Below are positions 25,464-34,084 of a stretch of DNA of 64,000 nt, piece after piece. The notes beneath the pieces are model-generated. The model was not told where the DNA came from and did no database searches. It saw only the letters and a list, made by a program, of their open reading frames with translations. Source of the stretch: Clostridium jeddahitimonense (lineage in GTDB: Bacteria > Bacillota > Clostridia > Clostridiales > Clostridiaceae); the NCBI GenBank assembly GCA_000753455.2, contig LM994670.1, forward strand, positions 1,103,005-1,167,004, written 5' to 3'. Each line of letters begins with the position of its first letter. Position 1 is the first letter of the stretch. The position numbers and the translations under genes were made by a program.

Positions 25464-27413
25464 ATGAAGAAGACAATTGGTATATTAGCCCATGTTGATG
25501 CTGGAAAAACAACATTTTCTGAGCAAGTGTTATATCATACAAAGTCGATAAGAAACAGAGGAAGAGTAGATCATAAAAATTCATTTTTGGATAGCCATAA
25601 TATTGAAAAAGAAAGAGGAATAACAATATTTTCTGATGGAGCAGTTTTTGAATTTAAAGATAATACTTATTATTTAGTTGATACTCCAGGTCATATTGAT
25701 TTCTCTACAGAAATGGAGCGTTCTATAGGGGTAATGGACTATGCTATAGTTTTAATAAGTGCAGTAGAGGGAGTACAAGGACACACAGAAACAGTATGGC
25801 AATTATTAAGAAAATATAATGTTCCTACCTTTATTTTTATAAATAAGCTTGATAGAGTAAATGCAGATAAAGATAAGGTTATTAATGAGATAAAAAGAGT
25901 TTTGTCAAAAGATATATTTTACATAGAAGAAAACATAAAAGAAGAAGAGTTAAGTCAAGAACTTATAGAGTTTATAAGTGAGTATGATGAAACTTTATTA
26001 GAAAGATATTTCGAAGGTGACTATGATAAGCAAAGTTGGATTAATACTTTTAAAACTTTAGTAAAAGAAAATAAGGTATTTCCTTGTTTTGGAGGGTCAG
26101 CTTTGCAAGATGAGGGAATTATAGAGCTTTTAAACAATCTAGACTATATAACATTTACTGAATACGATGAAAAGTCAAAGTTTGCAGCAATAGTATATAA
26201 AATACGTCATGAAGCTAATGGTAATAGGGTAACTTTTATAAAAGCTTTAGAAGGTACATTAAAAGTTAGAGATGAAATAACGTACAGGGGAGATATTAGT
26301 GAAAAGATAAGTTCTATAAGAATATATAATGGTAATAAATTTAAAACTGTTGATGAGGTTAAAGCTGGAGATATTTTTGCTGTAACTGGTTTATCAAGAG
26401 CTAATGCAGGAGAAGGTCTAGGAGAATTAAATAAAAATATAAAATATAACATGATTCCAACGTTGATGTCTAAAGTAATATTTGATCCGATATACAACAT
26501 TAAAGATGTTTTGGAATATTTTAAACTGTTAGATGCAGAGGATCCAGCTTTAAATGTAGTATGGAATGAAAGTTTACAAGAGATTCATGTTCATATTATG
26601 GGGAAAATTCAATTAGAGATATTAAAAGAAGTAGTAAAAGATAGATTTAATTTAGATATTGACTTTGGGCCATGTAAGATATTATATAAAGAAACCATAA
26701 GAAATTCTGTAAAAGGTTATGGGCATTTTGAGCCTTTAAAGCATTATGCAGAAGTACATTTAAAGTTGGAAGCATTAGAAAGAAATTCAGGAATAGAATT
26801 TAAAAATAAATGTCATGCAGATAACCTGACCACCGGACATATGAATTTAATAAGAACACATATTTTTGAAAGAGAGCATCATGGAGTTTTAACAGGTTCA
26901 TCATTAACTGATGTAAGGGTTACTTTATTAACAGGTAGGGCTCATAATAAACACACTGAAGGTGGAGATTTTAGAGAGGCAACATTTAGAGCTTTAAGGC
27001 AAGGATTAGAAAAAGCGGATAATGTATTATTAGAACCATATTATAAGTTTAAGATAGATGTTCAACTTGATTATATGGGAAGAGTTTTATCGGATATACA
27101 AAAATTAAGTGGAACATTTAATCCACCAGAAATTAATGAAGATAGGGTAACGGTAATAGGAAGAGGTCCAGTTAAGACTTTTATGGACTACAGCTCAGAG
27201 GTTATAGCTTTTTCTAAAGGAAAGGGAAGTATAAATTTAATTTTTGATGGATACGATGAGTGTCATAATACTGAAGAGGTTATTGAAGAGATTGGATATA
27301 GAAGAGATGCTGATATAGAATATAGTTCAAGTTCAATTTTTTGCTCAAAAGGACAAGGATATGTTGTGCCTTGGGATAAAGCAGAAGAAGAGATGCATTG
27401 TGAAATAATTTAA
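25464..27413 (+). CDS. TetM/EF-G-like translational GTPase
   Basis: The 649-residue protein has a GTPase domain with G1 AHVDAGKT (residues 9-16), DTPGHIDF (G3) and INKLDR (G4). EF-G-like domains II-V follow, with LLTGRAHNKHTEGGDF in domain IV. Tetracycline-protection proteins of the TetM group carry a YSPVSTPADF-type loop at this point; here it reads HNKHTEGGDF, which is nearer other chromosomal relatives. So it is a ribosome-binding GTPase, but tetracycline protection is uncertain. AAGGTGATGAG precedes ATG 25464. It is divergent from the MATE gene. Confidence 0.85.
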   Translation: MKKTIGILAHVDAGKTTFSEQVLYHTKSIRNRGRVDHKNSFLDSHNIEKERGITIFSDGAVFEFKDNTYYLVDTPGHIDFSTEMERSIGVMDYAIVLISAVEGVQGHTETVWQLLRKYNVPTFIFINKLDRVNADKDKVINEIKRVLSKDIFYIEENIKEEELSQELIEFISEYDETLLERYFEGDYDKQSWINTFKTLVKENKVFPCFGGSALQDEGIIELLNNLDYITFTEYDEKSKFAAIVYKIRHEANGNRVTFIKALEGTLKVRDEITYRGDISEKISSIRIYNGNKFKTVDEVKAGDIFAVTGLSRANAGEGLGELNKNIKYNMIPTLMSKVIFDPIYNIKDVLEYFKLLDAEDPALNVVWNESLQEIHVHIMGKIQLEILKEVVKDRFNLDIDFGPCKILYKETIRNSVKGYGHFEPLKHYAEVHLKLEALERNSGIEFKNKCHADNLTTGHMNLIRTHIFEREHHGVLTGSSLTDVRVTLLTGRAHNKHTEGGDFREATFRALRQGLEKADNVLLEPYYKFKIDVQLDYMGRVLSDIQKLSGTFNPPEINEDRVTVIGRGPVKTFMDYSSEVIAFSKGKGSINLIFDGYDECHNTEEVIEEIGYRRDADIEYSSSSIFCSKGQGYVVPWDKAEEEMHCEII

Positions 27414-27421
27414 AATATAAA

Positions 27422-27482
27422 TACCTTTGGAAGATGATTTTTTACATAGTATAACTAGTATTTTCATCTTATCCAAAGGTAA
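27422..27482 (+). terminator. hairpin terminator of TetM-like gene
   Basis: ACCTTTGGAAGATGA pairs with TCATCTTATCCAAAGGT (small bulge), with a U-rich tail. Confidence 0.65.
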
Positions 27483-27484
27483 TT

Positions 27485-27625
27485 TTAATATTTTTTATAA
27501 TCTTTATGCTCTTTTTCTTCACGTTTCTTTTCTTTAATCCTATCATTAATTGCCCAAATTAAAAGTCCAATAGATCCTATAATAATAGCTAAATAGAAAA
27601 ATATAATTAGAGTAGCAATAATCAT
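27485..27625 (-). CDS. 46-residue single-pass membrane protein
   Basis: The minus-strand frame encodes 46 residues: a hydrophobic segment (MIIATLIIFFYLAIIIGSIG) and a charged tail (NDRIKEKKREEKEHKDYKKY). GAGGT lies 8 nt before the ATG. It starts 13 nt after the ybjQ stop and is probably cotranscribed with it. The composition fits a one-pass inner-membrane microprotein. No function is assigned. Confidence 0.7.
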   Translation of the reverse strand: MIIATLIIFFYLAIIIGSIGLLIWAINDRIKEKKREEKEHKDYKKY

Positions 27626-27638
27626 ATTATAATTACCT

Positions 27639-27953
27639 CTACTTAATTACAACTGCAGTTCCGTATGCAACCATTTCAGCAGCACCAGCAGCTACAGCAG
27701 AAGACATAAGTCTCATACCTATTATAGCATTAGCACCCATAGCTTCAGCTTCATCAACCATTCTACCAATAGCTATTTGTCTTGCTTCTATAAGCATGTC
27801 ATTGTAACCTGTCATTTCACCACCAACAAGATTTTTGAAGCTTGCAGTTATATCCCTTCCTATATTTTTACATCTAATAGTACTCCCTTTTACTAATCCT
27901 TTTAGTTCTACAATTTCTTTTCCTGGAACTGTATCAGTAGTTAATATAATCAT
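27639..27953 (-). CDS. YbjQ/UPF0145 family protein
   Basis: The 104-residue protein follows the YbjQ pattern: TTDTVPGKEIVELKGLVKGS, GGEMTGYNDMLIEARQIAIG and AEAMGANAIIGMRLMSSAV. Members form pentameric cytosolic rings of unknown function and are sometimes called heavy-metal-binding domain proteins. TAGGAGG precedes the start in gene orientation. A 46-residue membrane-protein gene follows. Confidence 0.88.
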   Translation of the reverse strand: MIILTTDTVPGKEIVELKGLVKGSTIRCKNIGRDITASFKNLVGGEMTGYNDMLIEARQIAIGRMVDEAEAMGANAIIGMRLMSSAVAAGAAEMVAYGTAVVIK

Positions 27954-28156
27954 AAATAAATCCTCCTAAAATTTTCTATGTACTTATAATAGCATGAGTT
28001 AAAAGAGAATGCAATAAGAGTTATTAAAAAACGTATAAAAAGATTTAAAAAAATATATAGCATCATAGAAAATTAATAAAATTAAAATAAAGGGAATCTT
28101 TTAAAAGAAAAATACAAATATTACTTTTAGAAAGAAAATATTTAAGGAGGATAATT

Positions 28157-28390
28157 ATGTTTGGAATACCAACTATTGAATGGGTAGGGTATGCGGCATC
28201 AATTTGTATAGCAATATCTTTATTGATGACTGATATGTTTAAGTTGAGAATTATAAACTCCATAGGATGTATCTTGTTTGTAATATATGGTTTTAGTATA
28301 AAGGCTTATCCTGTTGGAGGAATAAACTTATTTATATTTTTTGTTAATATATATTTTATTATTAAGATGAGAAGAGATAAACAAAACTAA
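28157..28390 (+). CDS. small YgjV-like membrane protein
   Basis: The 77-residue protein has three hydrophobic segments. IEWVGYAASICIAISLLMTD, LRIINSIGCILFVIYGFSI and PVGGINLFIFFVNIYFII match the layout of YgjV/CBU_0592-type small membrane proteins, which are distantly SWEET-like. TAAGGAGG lies 8 nt upstream of ATG 28157. Single gene; the transported substrate, if any, is unknown. Confidence 0.7.
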   Translation: MFGIPTIEWVGYAASICIAISLLMTDMFKLRIINSIGCILFVIYGFSIKAYPVGGINLFIFFVNIYFIIKMRRDKQN

Positions 28391-28427
28391 AAGGGTTATG
28401 AAAAGCTTGATCTTTTCATAACCCTTA
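28391..28427. terminator. bidirectional terminator
   Basis: AAGGGTTATGAAAAG (28391-28405) / CTTTTCATAACCCTT (28412-28426), between convergent genes. Confidence 0.8.
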
Positions 28428-28434
28428 TTATATT

Positions 28435-29220
28435 TTACAATTCTAGTTTTTCTTTTATAGTTCTAACAACACCATTATCATCATTTGACTTCGCCATAAA
28501 TCTAGCAACTTTCTTTAAGTCAGAGTGAGCATTTTCCATAGCATAGCTATGATAAGCACTTTGCATCATTTCAAGGTCGTTTAAATAATCACCAAAAACC
28601 ATAGTTTCTTCATGCTTAATATTTAATAGCTTTTGTAGTTTGCTTATTGCTAGTCCTTTGTTTACGCCTTTAGCCATCATATCAAGCCAAATTTCACCGG
28701 CAACTGCAATTTGAACTTTATCATTATAATCAGTAAAGTATTTATAACTATTATTTTCAGAACCATTGAAGTCACAGATAGTTACTTTTAATATATCATC
28801 ATGAACTTTTGAAAGGTCATCTACAATTTTAACTTTTGCATAGTATTTATTAACTTGTTCCATAAATCTTTTATCAGTATTATCTATATAAGCCGCTTTT
28901 TTTCCACAAAGAATAACATAAGCATTTTCGATAGTTTGTCCAATTTTTATAAGTTCTAAAGCGATTCTTCTATCTAAAGAGTTAAGAAGAATTTCCTTAC
29001 CTTTATGCATAACAAAAGTACCATTTTCTGCGATAAACATCATGTTATCTTTAATATCTTCAAACCTGTCAACAAGATTATAATATTGTCTTCCAGATGC
29101 AGCAGCAAAAATAATATCTTTTTCTTTAAGTTTTTCAAAAACTTCATAAAACTCAGGATTGATTTTATTATTTGAATCTAATAGTGTTCCATCCATATCT
29201 GTTGCAATTAATTTTATCAT
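28435..29220 (-). CDS. Cof-type HAD phosphatase
   Basis: A 261-residue HAD-IIB hydrolase: KLIATDMDGTLLDSNNK (nucleophile and acid Asp), AAASGRQYYNLVDRF (motif II), KGVNKGLAISKL (motif III Lys) and MVFGDYLNDLEMMQSA (motif IV). A large C2 cap sits between motifs II and III. These are cytosolic sugar-phosphate or nucleotide phosphatases of broad specificity. CGGAGGAT precedes the start. Confidence 0.9.
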   Translation of the reverse strand: MIKLIATDMDGTLLDSNNKINPEFYEVFEKLKEKDIIFAAASGRQYYNLVDRFEDIKDNMMFIAENGTFVMHKGKEILLNSLDRRIALELIKIGQTIENAYVILCGKKAAYIDNTDKRFMEQVNKYYAKVKIVDDLSKVHDDILKVTICDFNGSENNSYKYFTDYNDKVQIAVAGEIWLDMMAKGVNKGLAISKLQKLLNIKHEETMVFGDYLNDLEMMQSAYHSYAMENAHSDLKKVARFMAKSNDDNGVVRTIKEKLEL

Positions 29221-29413
29221 TTAAAATCCTCCGAGAATATCTAATATAATTTATTGAATTTTATTGTTTGATTACAGTTTATATTGTTTTTTATTGTTTT
29301 ACAAGATGAATTTTCGAAACAAATATAAATTATTTTGGAAAAATAGTAAAATATAATTTATAAGTATATAATTATAAAAGTACAAGGTATAAGTACATAG
29401 GAAGGGATAATTT

Positions 29414-29893
29414 ATGAAAAGAGAAATAAATGTAATAGATTTAAAGTTTAATGAGGAATTAATGAAAATTGATAAGCCAAGAAAAATAGTTATTCACCAT
29501 ACTCATAATCCTAACTTAACTGTAGAATCTACTCATAAGTTACATATAGAGAGATTTAAGTGGGCGGGGATTGGATATAATTATTTTATTGAAAAAAGTG
29601 GTGATATATTTCAAGGTAGGGGTATGTATGTAGGCGCACATGCTAAAAATCATAATAGGGACTCAATAGGAATAGCTTTAGCGGGGAATTTTGATGAAGC
29701 TTTACCTACTGAAGAACAAATCGAAAGCTTAGTAGATATTTGTTTAGAATTTATGATTAATTATGATATTGAACCTATTAGAGTGATAGGACATAGAGAA
29801 ATTGAAGGTGTAGAGAAGACGTGTCCAGGATTATTATTTGATATGGATAAGTTTAGAGAATTATTAATTGAAAGATTAGATAAAATTAAATAA
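29414..29893 (+). CDS. N-acetylmuramoyl-L-alanine amidase (Amidase_2/PGRP fold)
   Basis: The 159-residue protein is a bare Amidase_2 domain. IVIHHTHNP has the first zinc His. GIGYNYFIEKSGDIFQGR and VGAHAKNHNRDSIGIALAGN follow, and IGHREIEGVEKTCPG has the second His and the Cys ligand. It would cleave the MurNAc-L-Ala bond of peptidoglycan. There is no signal peptide or wall-binding domain, so it could be phage-derived, act after lysis, or be released by another route. Confidence 0.88.
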   Translation: MKREINVIDLKFNEELMKIDKPRKIVIHHTHNPNLTVESTHKLHIERFKWAGIGYNYFIEKSGDIFQGRGMYVGAHAKNHNRDSIGIALAGNFDEALPTEEQIESLVDICLEFMINYDIEPIRVIGHREIEGVEKTCPGLLFDMDKFRELLIERLDKIK

Positions 29894-29935
29894 AAGTATG
29901 CTTATTCGAAAATAGAATAAATAGATTTAGTATTA

Positions 29936-29963
29936 AAGATAGGAATTTTCCTATCTTTTTTTG
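29936..29963 (+). terminator. intrinsic terminator
   Basis: AAAGATAGGA / TCCTATCTTT with a 3-nt loop and a T-run. Confidence 0.8.
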
Positions 29964-30022
29964 TGTGCATAATAGAATAAAAGATTACTAAAAATAAGAT
30001 GATGAGAGAGGTGATAAATAAA

Positions 30023-32098
30023 ATGAAAGTAATACAATCAACTTGTAATTATTGTTCTATTGCATGTAATTTAGATTTTCATGTGGAAGATGATCATATT
30101 GTAAAGGTAGTACCTACAGCAGGATATCCTGTTAATAATGGATTTTGTTGTATTAAGGGATTAAATCTAGATAAACAAAATACAAAGTACAATAATCCAG
30201 TATTACCGCTAATAAGAGACGAAGAAGGAAACATGAATCAAATATCATGGAATGAGGCTTGCAAGTATTTTGCAAAGAGAATAAAAGAAATACAAGAGCA
30301 ATATGGCAAAGAGAGTGTAGCATTTATAAGTACCGGTCAGCTTGCAACAGAAGAAATGGCTCTTATAGGACATATAGGAAGAAATTATCTAGGTGGAAAT
30401 GGTGATGGTAATACAAGGCTTTGTATGGCTACATCAGTTGTAGCTTATAAACAAAGTTTTGGATTTGATGCTCCGCCATACACACTTCATGATTTAGAAG
30501 TATCTGATGTAATTATATTTATTGGAGCAAATCCAGTAGTTGCCCATCCAATACTTTGGGGAAGAGTCAAAAATAATCCAGGAGCAAAGATAATAACTAT
30601 TGATCCTAGACGTTCAGAAACAGCATGTAATTCAGATATATGGATAGATATAACTCCTAAGACAGATTTATATTTATTATATACTTTAGCTAATGTATTA
30701 ATCGAAAAAGGATGGATTGATAAAGAGTTTATAGAAAATCACACAGAAGATTTTGATGGTTTCAAAGAACATGTTAAAAAGTACACTTTAGACAATGTGG
30801 AAGAGAAAACAGGAATATCTAAAGGAAGAGTTCTAGAGCTTGCTGAGATAATACATAATGGTAAGAAAGTATCCTTCTGGTGGACTATGGGAGTAAATCA
30901 AAGTTATCAAGCTGTAAGAACAGCCCAAGGAATAATCAATCTAGCACTTATTACAGGAAATATAGGAAGAGAAGGAACAGGAGCTAATTCTATAACAGGC
31001 CAATGCAATGCTATGGGATCAAGAGTATATAGCAATACTACTGGGCTTTATGGTGGTGGTGATTATGATAATGAAACAAGAAGAAAAGCTGTTGCTAAGG
31101 CTTTAAATATAGGTGAAGAAATGCTGCCTAAAAAGCCAACAATACCTTATAATGTTATAATTCAAAAGGTTATAGAAGGAAAAATAAAGGCTTTATGGGT
31201 AGTTGCTACGAATCCAAGATCATCATGGATCAATAATGAAGAATTTAGAAAAGCAGCAGAGAAAATTGATTTCCTAGTAGTTCAAGATATGTATGGTGAA
31301 ACAGATACAACTAAATATTGTCATTTATTATTGCCATCTACTGGAGGACTTAAGAAAAAAGGTGTTCTTATAAATACAGAGAGAAGATTATCTACTATAA
31401 ATCCAGTACTTGAAAAGAATGAAGATGAACTTACTGATTATGACATATTCTTAAAAATAGGTGAAGCTCTTGGTATGGAAAATCTTTTAGATAAATGGAG
31501 AACTCCAGAGATAGCATTTGAGACATTGAAGGAATGTAGCAAGGGTATGCCTTGTGATATTACAGGAGTTACTTATGATATGATTACTAACTCAAAGGGA
31601 GTACAATGGCCATTTAGAGCTGGTGAAAAGTTAGAATGTGATGAAAGAAGATTATTTGAAGATAAGAAGTTTTATACTCCAAGTGGAAAAGCAAAGCTTA
31701 TATATGAAGATGTAGCAGAGTGGCCAATAAAATTATCTGAAGAATATCCTTATGTATTAAATACAGGAAGAGGAACAGTAGGGCAATGGCATACTCAAAC
31801 TAGAACTAGGGAAATACCTGCTGTTACCGCTATAGTACCAGAACATGCTTATATAAATATAAATCCAGAACTTGCAGAAGAGTTAAATATTAAAGAAAAT
31901 GATAAAGTTAGAGTAAATTCTGCAAATGGTGTAAGCAAAGAATTTATAGCTAAACTTTCTAGAACAGTTAAAAAGGGAGAAATATATGCACCTATGCATT
32001 ATATTGAAGCTAATGCATTATTACCATCTTTTTTTGATACATATTCAAAGGAACCTTCTTATAAGTTAGTTCCAGTTAATATAGAGAAAGTAAGTTAG
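30023..32098 (+). CDS. molybdopterin oxidoreductase, nitrate reductase-like
   Basis: The 691-residue protein has an N-terminal [4Fe-4S] motif (STCNYCSIACNLDF then CCIKG) followed by molybdo-bis-MGD domains. The Mo ligand is probably Cys in NTRLCMATSVVAYKQSFG; Cys followed by Met is the Nap/Nas pattern, whereas formate dehydrogenases have Cys/Sec-His. NTGRGTVGQWHTQTRTR is the C-terminal MGD-binding segment. ATG 30023 follows AGAGGTGAT. With the ferredoxin and FAD genes downstream it forms a likely ferredoxin/NADH-linked nitrate reductase as described in clostridia. Other oxyanions remain possible. Confidence 0.8.
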   Translation: MKVIQSTCNYCSIACNLDFHVEDDHIVKVVPTAGYPVNNGFCCIKGLNLDKQNTKYNNPVLPLIRDEEGNMNQISWNEACKYFAKRIKEIQEQYGKESVAFISTGQLATEEMALIGHIGRNYLGGNGDGNTRLCMATSVVAYKQSFGFDAPPYTLHDLEVSDVIIFIGANPVVAHPILWGRVKNNPGAKIITIDPRRSETACNSDIWIDITPKTDLYLLYTLANVLIEKGWIDKEFIENHTEDFDGFKEHVKKYTLDNVEEKTGISKGRVLELAEIIHNGKKVSFWWTMGVNQSYQAVRTAQGIINLALITGNIGREGTGANSITGQCNAMGSRVYSNTTGLYGGGDYDNETRRKAVAKALNIGEEMLPKKPTIPYNVIIQKVIEGKIKALWVVATNPRSSWINNEEFRKAAEKIDFLVVQDMYGETDTTKYCHLLLPSTGGLKKKGVLINTERRLSTINPVLEKNEDELTDYDIFLKIGEALGMENLLDKWRTPEIAFETLKECSKGMPCDITGVTYDMITNSKGVQWPFRAGEKLECDERRLFEDKKFYTPSGKAKLIYEDVAEWPIKLSEEYPYVLNTGRGTVGQWHTQTRTREIPAVTAIVPEHAYININPELAEELNIKENDKVRVNSANGVSKEFIAKLSRTVKKGEIYAPMHYIEANALLPSFFDTYSKEPSYKLVPVNIEKVS

Positions 32099-32108
32099 GT
32101 GATTAATT

Positions 32109-32525
32109 ATGAAGAGAATTAAAATAGATAGGAAAAAATGTATTGGATGTTTGACTTGTACGACAGCTTGCATAGTATCCCATGGTTCAGAAGATACAAG
32201 AAGTAGAATTGCTATAAATAGTGAAGGAAGATATTCACCAATATTTTGTAGACATTGTGATAGACCAGAATGTGTTTATACATGTATGACAGGAGCAATG
32301 AGAAGAGATAATGAAAGTGGTCTTGTTTTATACGATAAGTCAAGATGTGCAAGTTGCTTTATGTGCATAATGGCGTGTCCTTATGGTGTATTAAAAATGG
32401 ATCATTTGAATAATAGGGAAGTAATGAAATGTGATATGTGTAGGGAAACAGAAAGTGGATACCCTCAATGTGTAGCAAAATGTCCTATGGCGGCAATAAC
32501 ACTAGAGGAGGTAGATGAGATATGA
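32109..32525 (+). CDS. polyferredoxin electron-transfer subunit
   Basis: A 138-residue HycB/DmsB-type iron-sulfur protein. Cysteine clusters CIGCLTCTTAC, CRHCDRPECVYTC, CASCFMCIMACPYG and CDMCRETESGYPQCVAKCP can hold three to four [4Fe-4S] centres. It would pass electrons to the preceding molybdoenzyme. It starts 10 nt after that gene and overlaps the next gene by 4 nt, so translation is coupled. Confidence 0.88.
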   Translation: MKRIKIDRKKCIGCLTCTTACIVSHGSEDTRSRIAINSEGRYSPIFCRHCDRPECVYTCMTGAMRRDNESGLVLYDKSRCASCFMCIMACPYGVLKMDHLNNREVMKCDMCRETESGYPQCVAKCPMAAITLEEVDEI

Positions 32526-33745
32526 GATATGTGGTTGTTGGGGCATCAGCAGCAGGAATAAGTGGAGCAAAAACTTTAAGAGAGCTAGATAAGGCAGCTG
32601 AAATAATATTAATTTCAAAAGATGATTATGTATATTCTAGGTGTATTCTTCATCATTACTTAGATGGAAGAAGAACTATAGAAGATTTAGATTTTACCCC
32701 AAGAAAGTTCTTTGATTTATATAATATAGAATGGATGAAAGGAACTGAAGTTATAGGCATAGATCCTAAGGAACATAAATTAAAATTAGATAATGGTGAA
32801 GAGTTAAGCTATGATAAGGTGTTATTAGCTACAGGATCATCCTCATTTATACCACCAGTACCAGGATTAAGGGAAGGGAATAATGTTGTAGGGTTAAGAA
32901 ATTTAGATGATGCCATTAAAATTAAAGAGGTAGCAGAAAAATGCAAAAATGTAGTTATACTAGGGGCTGGTCTTGTAGGTGTTGATGCGTTAGCTGGTCT
33001 TGTAGATTATGATGTTAAGTTAACTATGGTTGAAATGGGAGATAGAATATTACCACTTCAATTAGATAGTTATGCAGCTAAGGTTTATCAAGATATGCTT
33101 ACAGATAAAGGTGTGGATTTAAAGCTTGGAGTAAGAGCTGAAAAACTAGTTTTAGACCAAAGTAATAACCCAGTAGAATTACTTTTAAATACAGGAGATA
33201 AAATACCTTGTGATTTAGTTATAGCTTGTACCGGAGTAAGATCAAATATTGGATTTTTAAAAGATAGTGGAATAGATACAGATAAATTTGGACTTATAAT
33301 AAATGAAAAAGGTGAAACTGATACTAAGGACGTTTATGGTGCTGGTGATATTACAGGAAGAAATCCTATATGGCCAACAGCAGTAAAGGAAGGAATAATA
33401 GCAGCTAATAATATGTATGGCAAAGAATTATACATGACAGATTTCTTTGGTAGTAAAAATACAATGAATTTTTTAGGGTTAGCAACTATGTCTTTAGGGG
33501 TTGTAGTTAAACCAGATGATTCATATCAAGAAGAAGTAGATTTTGATGGTAAGGATTATAAAAAAGTTATATATAAGGATGGAAAGATTTACGGTGCTAT
33601 AATCCAAGGGGATTTATCTTATGCAGGTGTTTTAACTCAGCTTATAAAAGAAAAAATAGATGTATCAAAAGTAAAGAAACCATTGTTTGATATAGATTAT
33701 GCAGATTTTTTTAATATAAAAGAAAATCTTGAATATACTTATTAA
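32522..33745 (+). CDS. FAD-dependent pyridine nucleotide oxidoreductase
   Basis: The 407-residue flavoprotein starts MRYVVVGASAAGISGAKTLRE (FAD Rossmann loop). It has LLATGSSSFIPPVPGL, an NAD(P)-binding VVILGAGLVGVDALAGL and the C-terminal FAD motif DVYGAGDITG. It resembles the NADH:oxidoreductase part of nitrite reductases (NirB) and NADH oxidases. It is expected to feed electrons from NAD(P)H or ferredoxin into the iron-sulfur subunit. A fishbone hairpin array begins directly after the stop. Confidence 0.88.
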   Translation: MRYVVVGASAAGISGAKTLRELDKAAEIILISKDDYVYSRCILHHYLDGRRTIEDLDFTPRKFFDLYNIEWMKGTEVIGIDPKEHKLKLDNGEELSYDKVLLATGSSSFIPPVPGLREGNNVVGLRNLDDAIKIKEVAEKCKNVVILGAGLVGVDALAGLVDYDVKLTMVEMGDRILPLQLDSYAAKVYQDMLTDKGVDLKLGVRAEKLVLDQSNNPVELLLNTGDKIPCDLVIACTGVRSNIGFLKDSGIDTDKFGLIINEKGETDTKDVYGAGDITGRNPIWPTAVKEGIIAANNMYGKELYMTDFFGSKNTMNFLGLATMSLGVVVKPDDSYQEEVDFDGKDYKKVIYKDGKIYGAIIQGDLSYAGVLTQLIKEKIDVSKVKKPLFDIDYADFFNIKENLEYTY

Positions 33746-33747
33746 AG

Positions 33748-34010
33748 TTTGCTAAAGCAAAAGAGAAATATTTGACTTTGATAAAGAGAAATATGTCCTT
33801 CTGATAAGGCAATATACATCAAAAGTGTAGAGAAATGTGCCTACGGCAGATACAAGATTTATGCCGCAGGCATTTATTTATTCTGGCGTAAGCCAATATT
33901 TATCTATGTCGTATACATACATTTTTCTTTTGCATAAGCAAAATATTTCTCTGTAGCTTTAGCTACATATTTATCTTCAGCTTGCTGAACATTTCTCTTG
34001 CTAAAGGTAA
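33748..34010. repeat. fishbone hairpin array 1
   Basis: The left half contains linkers AGAGAAATA or AGAGAAATG (33762, 33785, 33829). The right half contains the complementary type TATTTCTC / TATTTATC / CATTTCTC (about 33953, 33969, 33990). Between linkers lie mini-hairpins of differing sequence: TTTGCTAAAGCAAA, TGCCTACGGCA, TGCCGCAGGCA, TGGCGTAAGCCA, TTTTGCATAAGCAAAA, TGTAGCTTTAGCTACA and TTCAGCTTGCTGAA. Two left arms are partly decayed. It fills the 339-nt gap between the nitrate reductase-like operon and the hotdog/BioY operon. Confidence 0.8.
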
Positions 34011-34025
34011 GACTACATATATTCA

Positions 34026-34066
34026 CAAACAAATAGTTTGACAATCAAATAAAAATACTGTATTTT
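34026..34066 (+). promoter_or_regulatory. promoter and putative operator of the hotdog-bioY operon
   Basis: TTGACA (34038-34043) and TATTTT (34061-34066) have a 17-nt spacer. An exact inverted repeat CAAAC-AAATA-GTTTG (34026-34040) overlaps the -35 box. In clostridia such bioY operons are often BirA-controlled, so this could be a repressor site; the sequence does not match a BirA consensus I can recall. Confidence 0.5.
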
Positions 34067-34084
34067 AATTAAAAGGAGGATGAG

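Noticed and set aside
25464..27413. Acquired tetracycline resistance gene
   Set aside because: The base composition matches its neighbours, there are no mobile-element signs, and the domain IV loop differs from TetM.
30023..32098. Formate dehydrogenase
   Set aside because: The Mo-site motif is LCMATS, with Cys followed by Met, instead of Cys/Sec-His, and the neighbouring genes fit a nitrate reductase.
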